Source of the DNA: Maylandia zebra
Lineage: Eukaryota; Chordata; Actinopteri; Cichliformes; Cichlidae
Length of the DNA stretch: 64,000 nucleotides
Assembly (NCBI RefSeq): GCF_041146795.1
Contig: NC_135187.1
Span: forward strand, 6,683,556-6,747,555
Reading direction: 5' to 3'
Shown here one piece after another: positions 36,501-56,029 of the stretch. A program made the translations under genes and the position numbers. The stretch's first letter is position 1. Each line of letters starts with the position of its first letter. The notes below the pieces were generated by a model that saw only the letters and a list, made by a program, of their open reading frames with translations, did not search any database and had not been told where the DNA came from.

Positions 36501-39500
36501 ACAGATCATACATGTATGTCTGTACACATAATATTCTTCATTTAATATCATGAATTGTAAAAATGTTGTTGATTTGTAATAAGTTTAAAACGTTTGGCCT
36601 GCAATTATAATTAAAGAAATGCTGTGCACTGTATTTAAAATATATATTCAGCTTAGAGATCAAATAGCAAAATGAGCTGCTTCCTGTGCACGCCTGTGTA
36701 CCTGCAGCTGGTAGGCCATCTCTGATTCAGCCCTCTTAGTGTTGACTTCAATGTCATAGGCTGCCTTCTTCAGCTCATAGTCCCTTTGAGCCTTCGCCAT
36801 GTCAATCTCATTCTTGTACTGAGCCGATATTTTCTCCTGCATGGCATGAGCTTCCTGCAGAGAGAGAGTCAAAGAGGGATGGAGAAAGGATGGAGGTGAT
36901 CAGGATCAATGGGAACAGATGTCTAAAATAAACAGGATGAAGATGCTAAAAATACAGACAGAGTTTAGACAAATGGCACCAGTGACGAGGCGAAGACACA
37001 CAGTGAAGTGCTCTGTAAACAACCTTCTAGATGATTTAAATGCAGCTTCTATTATTAGCAAGATAAGTATTTATCCAAGTGTTTCTAAAAATAAAGAAAG
37101 ATCTTCAAACTACATCAGCAAGCCCCATTGACACCTGTTGCAAAGAGAGATCTGTGTAAAAAAATAGCTTTATAGTAATACAGTATTAAAAAAAATAAAA
37201 ACAGCGACAAAGTGACAGATCTCACCCTAATCACAGCATCTCTCTTGTTTTCGGCCTCTCCAATGCGAGCATCTTTCTGAACCTGCGCTGTTCGGCCTTT
37301 CCCCAGAGAATGCAGGTAATCCTGTGTGCCAGCAGGAGAAAAAAGATCTGATGTGCGTTTACTGGTTCAATTTTTAATTCCGAGAATCTGCAAAAATGTA
37401 CTGAGATCATCTATGATATGATTCTTATAGCGCAAAGAGATACCTGGTCATCATGGACATCTTTGAGGGTGTAGCTGACCACGCTGATGCCCATGTTGAC
37501 CAGGTCAGAGGAAGCCACCTTAAAAACCTGCTCTGAGAACTTCTTGCGGTCCTTGTAGATCTCCTGTAACACAAACACCTTCACTGTGATGCAGAAGTTC
37601 GCTTTTTGAAATGTACTCATCACACTGAGGTTGTGAATACTGAAGGTGTATTCTAATAATACCTGTTCTATAATTCAGTTGGATGATAAACTCCATTTAT
37701 TTACTTTAACTCCTTACCTCAACAGTCAGATGGGCGATGATGGCTCGCTGATGACCTTCAAGCGTCTCCAAGGCGATCTGAGCAATTTCAGCCTCTGACT
37801 TTCCCATGAACATCTGGCAGGCTGCAGCTAACATCTGTTTATTCTGACCCTGGATCTTCATCTGTAGGAAACAGCTGCTTGTTTATTATTTAGACAAACA
37901 CTGACATAAACATTGGGTTCATTTCCTCGATGCACAGTGAAAAATAGCAAATCGGGAGCTGGGTTTCACGTGCAACTACATGGCACTGTCAGTGTACCTG
38001 ACCCTAATATTTACATTGGCCTGCTTTAATTAATCAACAGATACAATAACATGCAAAAATAAATAAACAATGAAGCAGCAACAAAGTTTACTGTAAACAA
38101 AAAACAAGTAGGAAAAAACATTCTGGTTGCTACGAGTAACTTTATACACCACACAAAATGAATCTTATCTGCTAAATGTTAATCTTCTAGTTTACACCTG
38201 TCCTTCTGAGAAAGGCCTCCCCTGTTTTGCCAGCAGCAGCACCTGATTCATCTGCAGTGGTGCACACTGACCTGGGCGATCCCGGTGACAGAGATGGGCA
38301 CTCCGTGGCGTGTGTAGACTTTATCGCTCTTCACATTCAGAGTCAGAGTGTTCAGGGAAATCCTGGAGAGAGGCCACGTGAGAGATATAATGGGAAATAT
38401 GATTATTGATTCATTTTCATTACTCTAATGGTACATTAGGTGTAGCAATTTCCTCCTTGCTTTTGTTACACTGAGTTGCAAACACAGAGTGTATATCAGC
38501 GGTCCCCAACCTTTTTTGCGCCACAGATCGGTTTATGCCCGACAATATTTTTCACGGACCGGCCTTTAATGTGTCGCGGATAAATACAACAAAATAAAAC
38601 TAGTACCGGTATCGAAAAAAAGAAGATTTATTCATAACACACGTAAAAAGACCCAGGAAAACAGAGTAAACGATAAAAACGATAACAAAATAATGCTGAA
38701 AACTGATAAAAACCCTGAAAACCATACATTTCACACCTGAGCCTCAACTCTCGCGGCCCGGTACCAAACAACTCACGGACCGGTACCGGTCCGAGGCTCG
38801 GGGGTTGGGGACCGCTGGTGTATATAGTAAAAGGGATTTTTTTTTCTTTAATGTTGGTACTAGACCCAAATGTGGCCTGTGTGGAAGCTAATGTCTTAAA
38901 TTCAACAGGAAGATGGAGAGAAAGGACTTAAAAAGTAACAGTTTATGAACAGCAGCTGGATGCTTTACACACATTTATTACTAATGACACAGATGTATAT
39001 GCCCTGTGCTTTAAATGTGTCCCCAAAAGAAATCCTTCATTACTATAAAATTAATTTAAAATGAATTTGTTAATCTTTTTTCCCCCTTTTTATCCATTTT
39101 TGCTGCTGAAGTGCTGTTTGCCTTCTCATCATGTTATTCAATTTGTCACTTAAAATATAAAATATATCGGCCAAATGTCAACAGTGTTTGCAGAAACATC
39201 AGGAAGTAAACTAATGGGATACAGGAGAACATAAATAAACTTTGTGGTTTGTTTACCTCTGTATCTGCTGAACGCAGGGGATGATGAACACTCGGCCTCC
39301 GGCTATCATGAGAGGTGGAGAACGGCAGAAACCTGGGAGAGATCAGAGACCGCGCTGAGCATCACAGGGAGAGTTTAAACATTTACTACTTCATGATAAA
39401 AACAAATTCAACAAACTTCCATCACAAATCAAGTTCTGGTTTATGTTTGTGTTCAGAACTACAGACCCATTAAAAAATTTTTTCTCTCCTTTGGAGAAGT

Positions 39501-39704
39501 CTAGGGCACCAGCTAAAGGTTTTGGAACATTTTGTTTGCCTTGATGTGACAGCCATCACATGTGCGTTAATTAATGAAAGGCAACAGTTATGTATTAGTT
39601 TGATGTTATAGTTTCTTAAGTTGTTTAGATTTCAACAAAGCAGTACAAGGCATCATTTTACCTGATACCACCATAGCCTCGTTGGGACCACAGGTGTAGA
39701 ACAT
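33519..39704 (-). CDS. flot1: Flotillin-1 (reggie-2), membrane microdomain scaffold
   Basis: Peripheral protein of the inner plasma membrane and endosomes that assembles with flotillin-2 in lipid microdomains. Coding exons: 39704-39662, 39332-39257, 38362-38272, 37861-37718, 37563-37444, 37321-37226, 36854-36702, 36487-36306, 35988-35943, 35330-35193, 35007-34843 and, less surely, 33539-33519; total 424 aa (human 427). Residues 1-190 form the SPFH/PHB domain; Cys34 of [10 protein letters not shown] matches the palmitoylated cysteine of mammalian FLOT1. The remainder is the Ala/Glu-rich coiled-coil flotillin region (repeated AEAE motifs) and the C-terminal block [21 protein letters not shown]. 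The last exon (MASHTG, stop) follows a good acceptor (ctctcctttctgtag), but its sequence is not conserved with the human end, so confidence there is moderate; without splicing the frame would run on from ISQ and stop near 34798. An L2-like LINE fills the last intron. Confidence 0.93.
33560..34712 (+). mobile_element. 5'-truncated L2-like LINE with degraded reverse transcriptase
   Basis: Plus-strand reverse transcriptase pieces: [19 protein letters not shown] (33607 on), then, after a frameshift, [14 protein letters not shown] (about 33772) and the catalytic motif [19 protein letters not shown] and [16 protein letters not shown]. Frameshifts and stops make it non-coding. The 3' end has cttgtaaagcactttgtgac and the short repeated tail ctttacttactt typical of fish L2 elements. 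Inserted antisense to flot1 in its last intron. Confidence 0.85.
35560..35940 (-). mobile_element. L1-like reverse transcriptase fragment
   Basis: Minus-strand frame with [20 protein letters not shown] and IQFLAFKYK, similar to the region downstream of the catalytic motif in L1 reverse transcriptases (GSFSGYKLN-type). It is decayed and lies in the flot1 intron between exons 35988-35943 and 35330-35193, in the same orientation as the gene. Confidence 0.45.
36161..36181. repeat. (CA)n short microsatellite
   Basis: About ten CA units in a flot1 intron. Confidence 0.9.
38497..38817. mobile_element. hAT MITE, 321 bp, with perfect 8-bp target duplication
   Basis: Perfect 15-bp terminal inverted repeats CAGCGGTCCCCAACC ... 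GGTTGGGGACCGCTG flanked by GTGTATAT at 38489-38496 and 38818-38825. No coding capacity. It lies in a flot1 intron. A truncated relative is embedded at 7690-7776. Confidence 0.92.
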
Positions 39705-40233
39705 GTTTGCTGATCCTCCTTCAGACTAAAAAAAACAACAAAAATGAAAGAATTATTTAACAAAAACACTTTTATAAAGGACTTGTTTAGAAAATCCATC
39801 AACAAACGCATAAGGCCGGAATCGTGAAGAGTTATTATACGAAATATAATTTTAAAAACACTTTAAATATTTTATTAGTTTCTTTTCAGAGGCTAAATAT
39901 GCAAGCATCAGAAATCACAATGATCAGCTCACTCCCAGAAGAAAAGGAGTGGATGTGATGGTGGTGGCCAGACAGAGGAGCAGCAGACCAGCGGAAAAAA
40001 TCTAATTAGCGCAAACATTGCGCAGTAAAAAGCCCAAGAAAAGCTGCAACAAACGCAAAACCCCGAAGCTCACAAACAAGATCAACAGAGAGATCAAGAT
40101 TTTAAAATATGTGCAGCAAAACAAATATGAAGTGCAGGCTGTTTATCTGTTAGCTTAACTCAAACAATTTCAGCTACATCTGTGTTTACACTCGATGAAT
40201 GTGGATACAGAGAAAATATGACGACACACTCAC

Positions 40234-40300
40234 CGATTAGTGTACAAACGACGTGGTTTAGGTGGAGTAGAGTGAAAAGCGATGAATAATTGGCCACTCA
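40234..40300 (-). promoter_or_regulatory. flot1: flot1 non-coding first exon and promoter
   Basis: A minus-strand donor (aatcg|gtgagt) closes a short 5' UTR exon at 40234 that would splice to the acceptor at 39726, 21 bases before the flot1 start codon. A CCAAT box lies at 40293-40289 (tggccaattat). No TATA box is evident. Confidence 0.5.
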
Positions 40301-40426
40301 GATTAATGAGTTTTCATCCCAGGTGACGTTTTCTCTCGTTGGATACGAAATGATGCGGTTAGTGAATAATAAGGCTGCAGCTCAGTGGCTCCAATAGAGC
40401 ACGCCCATTCAGCAAACTTTGTGCTT

Positions 40427-40441
40427 CCGCCATCTAGTGGC
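40427..40441 (-). promoter_or_regulatory. CTCF-type motif
   Basis: Minus-strand reading GCCACTAGATGGCGG fits the CTCF core consensus. It lies in the flot1-tubb divergent intergenic region, about 150 bases from the flot1 promoter. Confidence 0.5.
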
Positions 40442-40642
40442 GAGGTGGGGAAACGTCATTTTTCAGGTGGAAAGCAACTAAATACATTTATTAAAGTACA
40501 GTTAATAGTTCAATTTTCTACAACTTTGAATTTTATTATTAAACACTATTATTATCTTGTATATCTCTCACTTCTGATTTTAATTCATTTCCATGGTGGA
40601 TTTGCTTGTTTCAATCTAGCTAAAAGGTGCGAGATGGGAATG

Positions 40643-40668
<26 letters not shown>
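40643..40668. repeat. (ATT)n microsatellite
   Basis: About eight ATT/TTA units in the flot1-tubb spacer. Confidence 0.85.
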
Positions 40669-40674
<6 letters not shown>

Positions 40675-41077
40675 TTTTAAATTATTATTAATTAAAAATA
40701 TTTTGAAATGCCTCTTCAAATGACAAAAAGCTAAAGTCATTTTCTTGTATGCTTTTATTTTCTTGTAGGCAGTTCTTTAAGTTTTCTTGTTTGTTTTTTA
40801 TTTTAGTTAACTAAAATGTTTTTACACCAACTAGCTTTGGTATAATGTCGCTTATGCATATGACTCCAAATTATTCAAAAGTACATTTAAGAAAATTGCA
40901 CTGTCAAAGAAATATAGTTTAAAATATTATCTAACAGTAGCAGCATATATGTGACTCCTCAATCATTGCTGGAAAAGTATAACACTTTAACATTAAATCT
41001 TCCTTTCAAAACACAGACTACTGAATTATTCTAACAACTATATCTATATATCATAATAAAATATATATTATTAAACG

Positions 41078-41580
41078 TGATGCTCTATTGGATTCCGATC
41101 CAGTGACTGTAGAGGAGATTTGAGTACAGTGAATTCATTGTCATGTTCTCAAATTCCACCTGAATGCCACAGCAGAAATCAACACTCATCAGACCAGACA
41201 ACAGTTTCCCAATCTTTTAATGTCCAAATTTGGTGAGCCTGTGCAAATTTTATCCTCGGTTTCCTGTTCTTAGATGACAGATGGCACCCAGTGTGATCTT
41301 CTGCTTCAGTTTGATGAGCTGTTACATTCAGAGATGCTCTTCTGCATACCCTGATTATTTAAGCTACCATTGCCTGCCCAGCTTGAAGCAGTCTGGCCTC
41401 TGATCTTTGAAATCAAGACACTCTCCCCTAGAGAGCTGCTGCTCACTGGAACATCAGCAGATTGTCTTGATCATGTTTATATTCCTAAATGCACTCAGTT
41501 GCTGTTGTGGTTGACTAATTAGATATTTTGAATTTCTCAGTTGAACAGGTGTACCTATCAAAGTGGCTGGTGAGTGTATA
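41078..41580 (-). mobile_element. degenerate Tc1-like transposon copy
   Basis: Matches a common teleost Tc1-like family, transposase antisense to the plus strand: gatgctctattggattccga, agtgaattcattgtcatgtt, aatttggtgagcctgtgcaa, ttcagagatgctcttctgca and the end region gaacaggtgtacctatcaaa followed by gtggctggtgagtgta. Many substitutions and deletions; no usable frame. In the flot1-tubb spacer. Confidence 0.75.
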
Positions 41581-41961
41581 TATTTGTGTTCATACTATTA
41601 AAAACGTCAGGACCTTACATTTAATGTGACGCTAACGCCTGGGTCCATTATCTCCTTTATTGTAACTGGATGATGGATGCTGCTGATTATGGTGTAGAAG
41701 GTGTAACTTTTTACTCTTCATATACAGGCTTTAAAATTCACATTAATGTTCTGATGAAATATTTTCTTCTGAAAACGTAGAGGAGCAGAAAAAGGAAATA
41801 CTCGAGTAAAGCATCTGAAATCCACTACTTCGTTACTTTCCAGCTTTTGTTTGGAGTTCCAACGAGGCAGTGATGACAACACCCGGCACTCCTTCTCCTC
41901 TTCCGGTCCTTGCCTCAGAGGGAAGGAAACCCCTTTGGGGAAAAAAAAGCTCAACCTTCAG

Positions 41962-42136
41962 CCAATCAGCTCCAAAGCCGCAGACAGAATAACCAATCAT
42001 TAGCCTGGACTAAGCTATGCCCCACCCCCCGAAGCCAGCTGGACTCAGCGCTGCCACAAACTCTGCACAGTCAGTAGGTCAGCAGCCTTCACTTACTTCC
42101 AGCGCTCTCTGCACCATCACCAACTGTCCATCCATC
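41962..42136 (+). promoter_or_regulatory. tubb: tubb promoter and 5' UTR
   Basis: Two CCAAT boxes (41962-41966 and 41993-41997) spaced 31 bases start-to-start, then a C-rich Sp1-like block (ccccaccccccg, about 42020) and the 5' UTR up to the ATG at 42137. No TATA box is seen. The transcription start is probably near 42040. Confidence 0.55.
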
Positions 42137-50130
<7,994 letters not shown>

Positions 50131-50853
50131 GTGAAAGCAAGAAAAAATGATAAAAGGAGGGAAAAGTTAATAATCAAAAACAAACAAAAACATAGAAAAA
50201 AATTAAAAATGATGTGAAATGAAGGAATGTAGGAGAGCAGATGAGGAAGGTCAGAGGAGGGTGGAGGTCTGAATCGGTTAATAGGACAGAAGAAGAGCGG
50301 AGAATGTAGACAGCAGGAAAGATGATGTCATGACCAAATTAATGTGCCATGGTTTACTGTTTCGCGTGACGCCACGTAAGCTGGTTTGATCAAAACTAGT
50401 CTCCCAAAATCTTTGTTTTTAATTCTAAGTGCAACAGACGCACTTTTTATTTCACTACATACAAGGATTTTCTTTACTGTGAAGGATTCAGCTGCTGTTA
50501 CACTGAGGTTAAACCAAACCCTGCTCCTACATTCAATCAAACAAGCTTAGTGTTTGACCTGTGATCAAAAACACACTTTCAGCCTCAGTGGAAAAATCAT
50601 CTTCGGACTTCTTTGCTGATTTTGTGCAGAAGAGGTGGAAAGTGTATCTGTGACGCCTGATTCAAAACAAATAACTGAGCTGTGCAGTCGCACTGGGCGG
50701 CCTCTTCATGTTTGGCATCAGCTGATTGTTGGTTTTGGTCTTTTCATTGAGTTTGTTGAACAAAATTAGAAAATCATGTCGGCGTAATCAAGGTTATCAC
50801 ATTGAGTGTTGAGATAGTTTCAGGTGTGTAACCTTGTAGTCAGTTTAAGTAAT

Positions 50854-50859
50854 AATAAA
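50854..50859 (+). terminator. tubb: tubb proximal polyadenylation signal
   Basis: AATAAA 724 bases after the stop codon, giving a 3' UTR of usual tubulin length. Confidence 0.5.
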
Positions 50860-51360
50860 TCATTCTGTTATCAGTGTTAATGCCTTTTATCAGTGTTATT
50901 TACCGTTTTGTCTCAGCTTTCAAGATCAACTTTCAGTGATAAATGTGATTTTGGGCAGCAGGTGAGAAAACGTTATCAGTATTTCTTCTTCTGAGGCAGA
51001 TATGCTTAATTAGCTGGATAATCTCTCATTTTTGACGCTTTTGTCGCAACCTTTTTAAGACTGCATGAGATAAAGAGTCCTGTGTGAGTCAGTCTTACGC
51101 TTGCAGAATATATTTTTTCTTTTCCGGACATCAGGGTTTGCACCTTTGTGTAAACGTCTCTCCAGCCTCTGTGAACTCAGTGAGTTGTTTTTCTACAGCG
51201 TCGTGCTGTCATTAGCTTTTGTGGGGAAGAGGCATTCTGGTCTTACTAGACTGAAGGGAGCCATCAGTTATAATCAGGCCATTAATCTTTTCTTTTTCTT
51301 TTTTTAAAATCAAAGCACAAGATTGAAAGTTAATGTCAAAGACGGGAACATCTGTTATCT

Positions 51361-51680
51361 TCTAGTAAATACAGATTCTTGGAAGTGGTTAACCACAACA
51401 AAAGTCACATTTAGTAAAACGTCAAAGAAAATGATTTGCTTTCCTGTGATATATACATTGGCAGAGCGTTCATAGCAGCAGGATTTTTCTCAGACGCCAG
51501 CCAACGTTTTGAGGAGAAACACACTGCACATGCTCAGTGTCCATTATACTAGTAAGTACAGATCCCTTGAAGTGATTAGCCACAACAAAAGTCCCATTCA
51601 GTGAATTTCCAAGAAACAAATTCATTTTTAGATATATATTTATTACCAACCAATGTTAGAGGAGAAGCGCACTGCACATA
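51361..51680. repeat. imperfect tandem duplication downstream of tubb
   Basis: Two divergent copies in direct order: 51361 to about 51535 and 51548 to about 51680. Both begin ctagtaa-tacagat, share agtg-tta-ccacaacaaaagtc and end gaggagaa-c-cactgcaca. No coding frame. Confidence 0.65.
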
Positions 51681-52268
51681 ACAACTGCTCTGTTTTCCTT
51701 TCATACCACATCTCAGGCTAACAGAGCCTTCAGCTCCTCTGTGTTAAAAGCATGTCGGCTGTTGTTGGATTAACCAATTCAACGGGACATTTTCCAATAA
51801 AAAAAAAAGTATTTAAATTCAAGCAAAGAAACATAAATCTGAGTGTTTAAAAAGTCAGAGTGACAGGAAAGATCAGCGTCTTTGAATTGTTAACGTTGTG
51901 GATAAAAGTTGAAAACTTCCCTCACTATTATTATAACCTCACTATTCAGGCCAACATCTGAAGATCTGAAGTCTAACCTTAACATTTCCTGAAACATGTT
52001 TTAAAAATAAAATGGCCAGGTGCTTTTATTTTGAAAGACAAACCCCCCAGCTGCTTTGCAGTTTTATATTTCGTCCTTTAACATATTAATTTAATTTTTC
52101 ATTCTCCTAAATCTTTTCACACTGAGCCACTACAGTATTCACGTGAACTTCAGCCATGTTTTCTTTGTGTTTCCTCTGTGCTTCATGTTGTTTGTACTTT
52201 TTTTTATTTTGAAGCTCGTTTGAAACTGTTTCATTTGGTATCCTGTTGACTGTGAAACATTTGGGAGA

Positions 52269-52274
52269 AATAAA
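52269..52274 (+). terminator. tubb: possible distal tubb polyadenylation signal
   Basis: AATAAA about 2.1 kb after the stop codon; it could end a long-UTR tubb transcript that would include the tandem duplication at 51361-51680. Confidence 0.35.
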
Positions 52275-53005
52275 AACACATTTATAGGAAAAAAATCGCC
52301 TGCCGTGTCAGTCATTATTAATGATCAGCTTTTAGTCTGCTTGTAAACAGCTTTCAGCGTCAGCTTTCAGGAAGTCGGTACAATATTATAACAGCAATAA
52401 ACCGAGTGAGAGCTGCAGGCAGAAGCAAACATCCAAAACATATTTTCCCATCAAAGCAAAGTTAGATTTCTTGAGCTGAAAAGTGTTTTTAATCTCATTT
52501 TTTATTTATCTCGGTATTTCTTTAAGATTAAGTTAGTATTGAGTTTATAACATGTAAGGAAATTATGAAAGATTTTAATCTGATTTCCACAATAACTTAA
52601 AGTCGTCTTCCCAACAAGCTAAAACATAAATATCATACGTTTGCTATAGTAACTCATTGTGTTTAACAGATGGCTATTTTATTATACAGCAAGGTTTTAG
52701 GTATCAAAGTGGGGATGCTTTCAGAAATTTTTAGCTATATTTATTAGTTAATATGAAATAAGCAGGAACTGTGAGTGGATAGGATAGTGGGGGTAAGAGC
52801 TGATCAGTTTTAAACAAGCAGGTCTGAGAGTATTTGCTACTTAGACAAGAGTAGACTTTAAATTTTGGGCAGAAGGTGGTTTCCAGAAGATTTGGGACGT
52901 GTTTCCCAACGTGAGGGACATAGCAGAAACCAAATAGTCTCTCAGTCTTTCCTCATTTCCTCATGGTGTAACATGTGGGAAACTGGAAATCAGAGAACAA
53001 TCCAA

Positions 53006-53245
53006 CAGGAGTGGGTGAGAGTGAGCCAGCCAGACTTTCTGATTGGTTTAAGGTGAAAGGGGAAATTGGAGAATATAATGACGTGCAGGGCAGAAGTAAC
53101 AAATTAGCAAACCAGAAGATACTGTGGCTTGAACAGGAGGAGCAGGGCCAGGTTTAAAGATCTCCCATCTATACTTAAACTCCTGTTTTTCCTTTCACCT
53201 TACACCAATCAGAAAGTCTGGCTGGCCCACTCTCACCCACTCCTG
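53006..53245. repeat. foldback (long inverted repeat), 55-bp arms
   Basis: Arm 53006-53060 and arm 53191-53245 are inverse complements with two mismatches over 55 bases (they begin caggagtgggtgaga on either strand). Weaker pairing extends to about 68 bases. The loop is about 130 bases. No TIR signature or target duplication identified. Confidence 0.85.
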
Positions 53246-53259
53246 GTGAGAGTGTGTCT

Positions 53260-55690
53260 GCCAGAGAGCTCCAGAGAACAGGGAAGAAAAAAGGGACAGA
53301 GGAGGCCATAACAGCTACACAGGTAAGAAACAAGGGATTAAATACAAATAACCAAAACATAGTCAAACAGGGTTAAAGTTGATCCTGTTTTCTGCTAATG
53401 TACATCTTAAATCTGGGTACCTATACTGTATACACTGCAGGTGCATATACTTAAAACATGACACATCAGTAAATACATAGATCAATAAGCACAAACACAA
53501 CTGACTCAATAAAAATTAGCAGGAGTGATCCCTTTCACTCTGTGGGGGGAGGAGGTTACCATCTGCTGCAGTGCTCGTTGCTCTTTGAAGATTTTCATTA
53601 TAACTCCTCTGTGTGTTTGGGGTCGCTGTGCTGCTGCAGAGCAAATCTGAGGCCCATCAGAGGCTCCCCTAGTGATGAATGAGCATCTAAACATCTTCAG
53701 CACGTATGCACGTCAAGTCTGGACAACTAATTCAAGTATAATAATGTCCAGACTCCACAAATAGGGAGATAAATAGCACTTCTACAGGGCCTGCACCTCC
53801 GGCAGGTCGAGGCTGTGATTCAGTCGAAAGCAGTGACGCTGGGGGCTGGCATAAATCAGGACCTTGGACAGCATCAACAGAGAAGTACAAGTCAGGAAAT
53901 CGGGATCTTGGTCAGCACCTCCTCAGTAAGCCGGGAAGATGAAAGACCGCACTAATTTACATCCAACATAGATCTCTTGTTGATTTATTGCTAACAGTGT
54001 AAAACAGAAATGACCCTCTGGGTCAGTCCAGATTTTTGCATCCATTCTAAGACAAATAAATAAATAAATAAAGTAGAATAGTACAGTGCATTAGACTATG
54101 AAAATGTTTCAATAAAGTAAAGTCTTTTTCTCACATAAATGAAATGTGATGAGTCAAAGTGGCTCAGTTAATATTTTTTTTAATAAAATTAAAATATAAT
54201 ATTGTAAAACAATTATTTTTAGAAACTGATAACAAATGTGTTCAATCTAGTAAAATGCAATAAAAAAACAGAGATTCTAAAAACAGCCCAAACTTATTGG
54301 AGAAGAGTGCTGTCAATCATTCTCTGGCACAATGACAAGAGCTGTTCCAGTACTGCTTTTACTACTTTTCTGCTTGTGTTAAGATGCTGGTGCAGTAACA
54401 TTAAGCACTGCTGCTTGTAAACAGTTGTTCCACACTAAAATGAATTTAAAAACACCTACAAACAACCATGACTGATGAGCACCTGTGGCCTGGTATACAG
54501 AGGTCTAGTATACCTCCAAATTACATCGATGAGTTTATTCTACTATTTAGCAGCAAACAAAAAGAGAACAGCTGTTTTTTAAAATGCTGTTTTAAAGCAG
54601 AGCTCACCCAGCTGGGTGATGGCTTAGAATGGGAAGAAAGGATGCATATTAAGTTACTCCCACCTCATGTATGCTTTTCTAGCTGTTGATCACACATGTA
54701 TGCAATAAATTAATCTGATGAAACACAGAAGCACAGTCTAACAACTTGTTGTTATTTGGCTACACATCTGCAGGGAGTTATTTTCAATACTTTTGTGATT
54801 TTAGACTAAAAAGAGATAACTATACACAGTTAGAAGTTGCTATGGTAACTTGCCAGCCCCTTACATTACAGCTCAATAAAAACTGGAAATTGGGTCTTTG
54901 CACCTCATACTGACATTACTCTCTGCGAATACATGATCAGACTTTATTACAGGGTGCCAGCTTAAACTGAGAAACTTGATCTGATTTGCACCAGCTCTCT
55001 TATATTAATAACTAATATGCCAATCTGCTTTCTATTTTTGTTTGCCCTACATCCATTGGTTAATAATTTTCTGCCTTTGCAATGCACATTAGCATCATGT
55101 TATCTGTAGATCTTTAGGATATCTGTTGAATTTACTGTAGATATGCAGCATATTAATGCAAATGCTGAATATTTGCATTAATACACAACAGAGGAACTTT
55201 TATTATTGCAGCACTGGAGCTCTATGTGTGCACTGTGACAGTTAACAGTACGAAGCTGCCTAATGTCTTCATTAGAACATAATGCAAATCTTTTTACCGA
55301 CTCAGCAAAATGCGTTTTAATGACACTCCAAAAGCTTCTGCATGTTTTATACAGCTTAAGGGGTTTTCTTTTTTTTTGCAGCGTGTTAATCACATTGCCC
55401 TTGTGATTAACAGGAGACCATTCACATGCCACTTATTGATTTTAAAAGGTGTGCCTGTCACTTCCTGTAATTGGCTTTCTTCATTTTTGATTTGTAGTTA
55501 TCTACCACTTCATGGGTTAAATATGTCTGTGTTTTTATGTAAATCTTGTTGATTGCAAAGGAACAAAGCGCTTTAATGTAACTGAAAAAATAAGAGACGA
55601 GCACATGCTGTTAGAAATAAATACTATAAAATAATAATTATGTAAATGTACGAAAAACGACAATGCAAAAAAATATAAACATAAACATAA
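53260..55690. other. gene-poor AT-rich spacer
   Basis: No conserved open frame, splice pattern or recognised repeat family in this 2.4 kb. Open frames present are short and featureless. Confidence 0.4.
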
Positions 55691-55699
55691 AATAGTTTT

Positions 55700-56029
55700 C
55701 GATGGTAATTTTGAACAACAGGCTGGAGAAATCGTGCATGTGTGATGGTGGCCTGAGGTTAAACTGCAGAGCGGTTTCTTGTGGCTCCGAGCCAGAATCG
55801 ACGCTTTCTACCGAAGCTTTCCGAGCAAGGCCGAAATGAAATGGTCCACAAACCCGACATCAACCGAAAGTCCTCAGCCCACTCCCGAATCGGCCTCATT
55901 GAAGTCTCTAGTTGTCGAGTTGGGGGGTGATGGGGTGGACGAGATTGGTGAGATAAAGAAGGAAAAACATTTCCATCACTCCTGAGCCCCTCCCTGTCCA
56001 GTGATTTTCGGATCTGAGGCTTGACAAAG
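55700..56029 (+). promoter_or_regulatory. CpG-rich segment with a plus-strand splice donor, possible distal first exon
   Basis: CpG density is clearly above the surroundings (for example gaatcgacgctttctaccga). A plus-strand donor (gacaaag|gtaatt) lies at 56029/56030. It could be the 5' UTR exon and promoter of the Ig-like gene whose coding begins at 62011, with a 6-kb intron, or an unrelated non-coding transcript. Open frames on both strands lack known domains. Confidence 0.3.
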
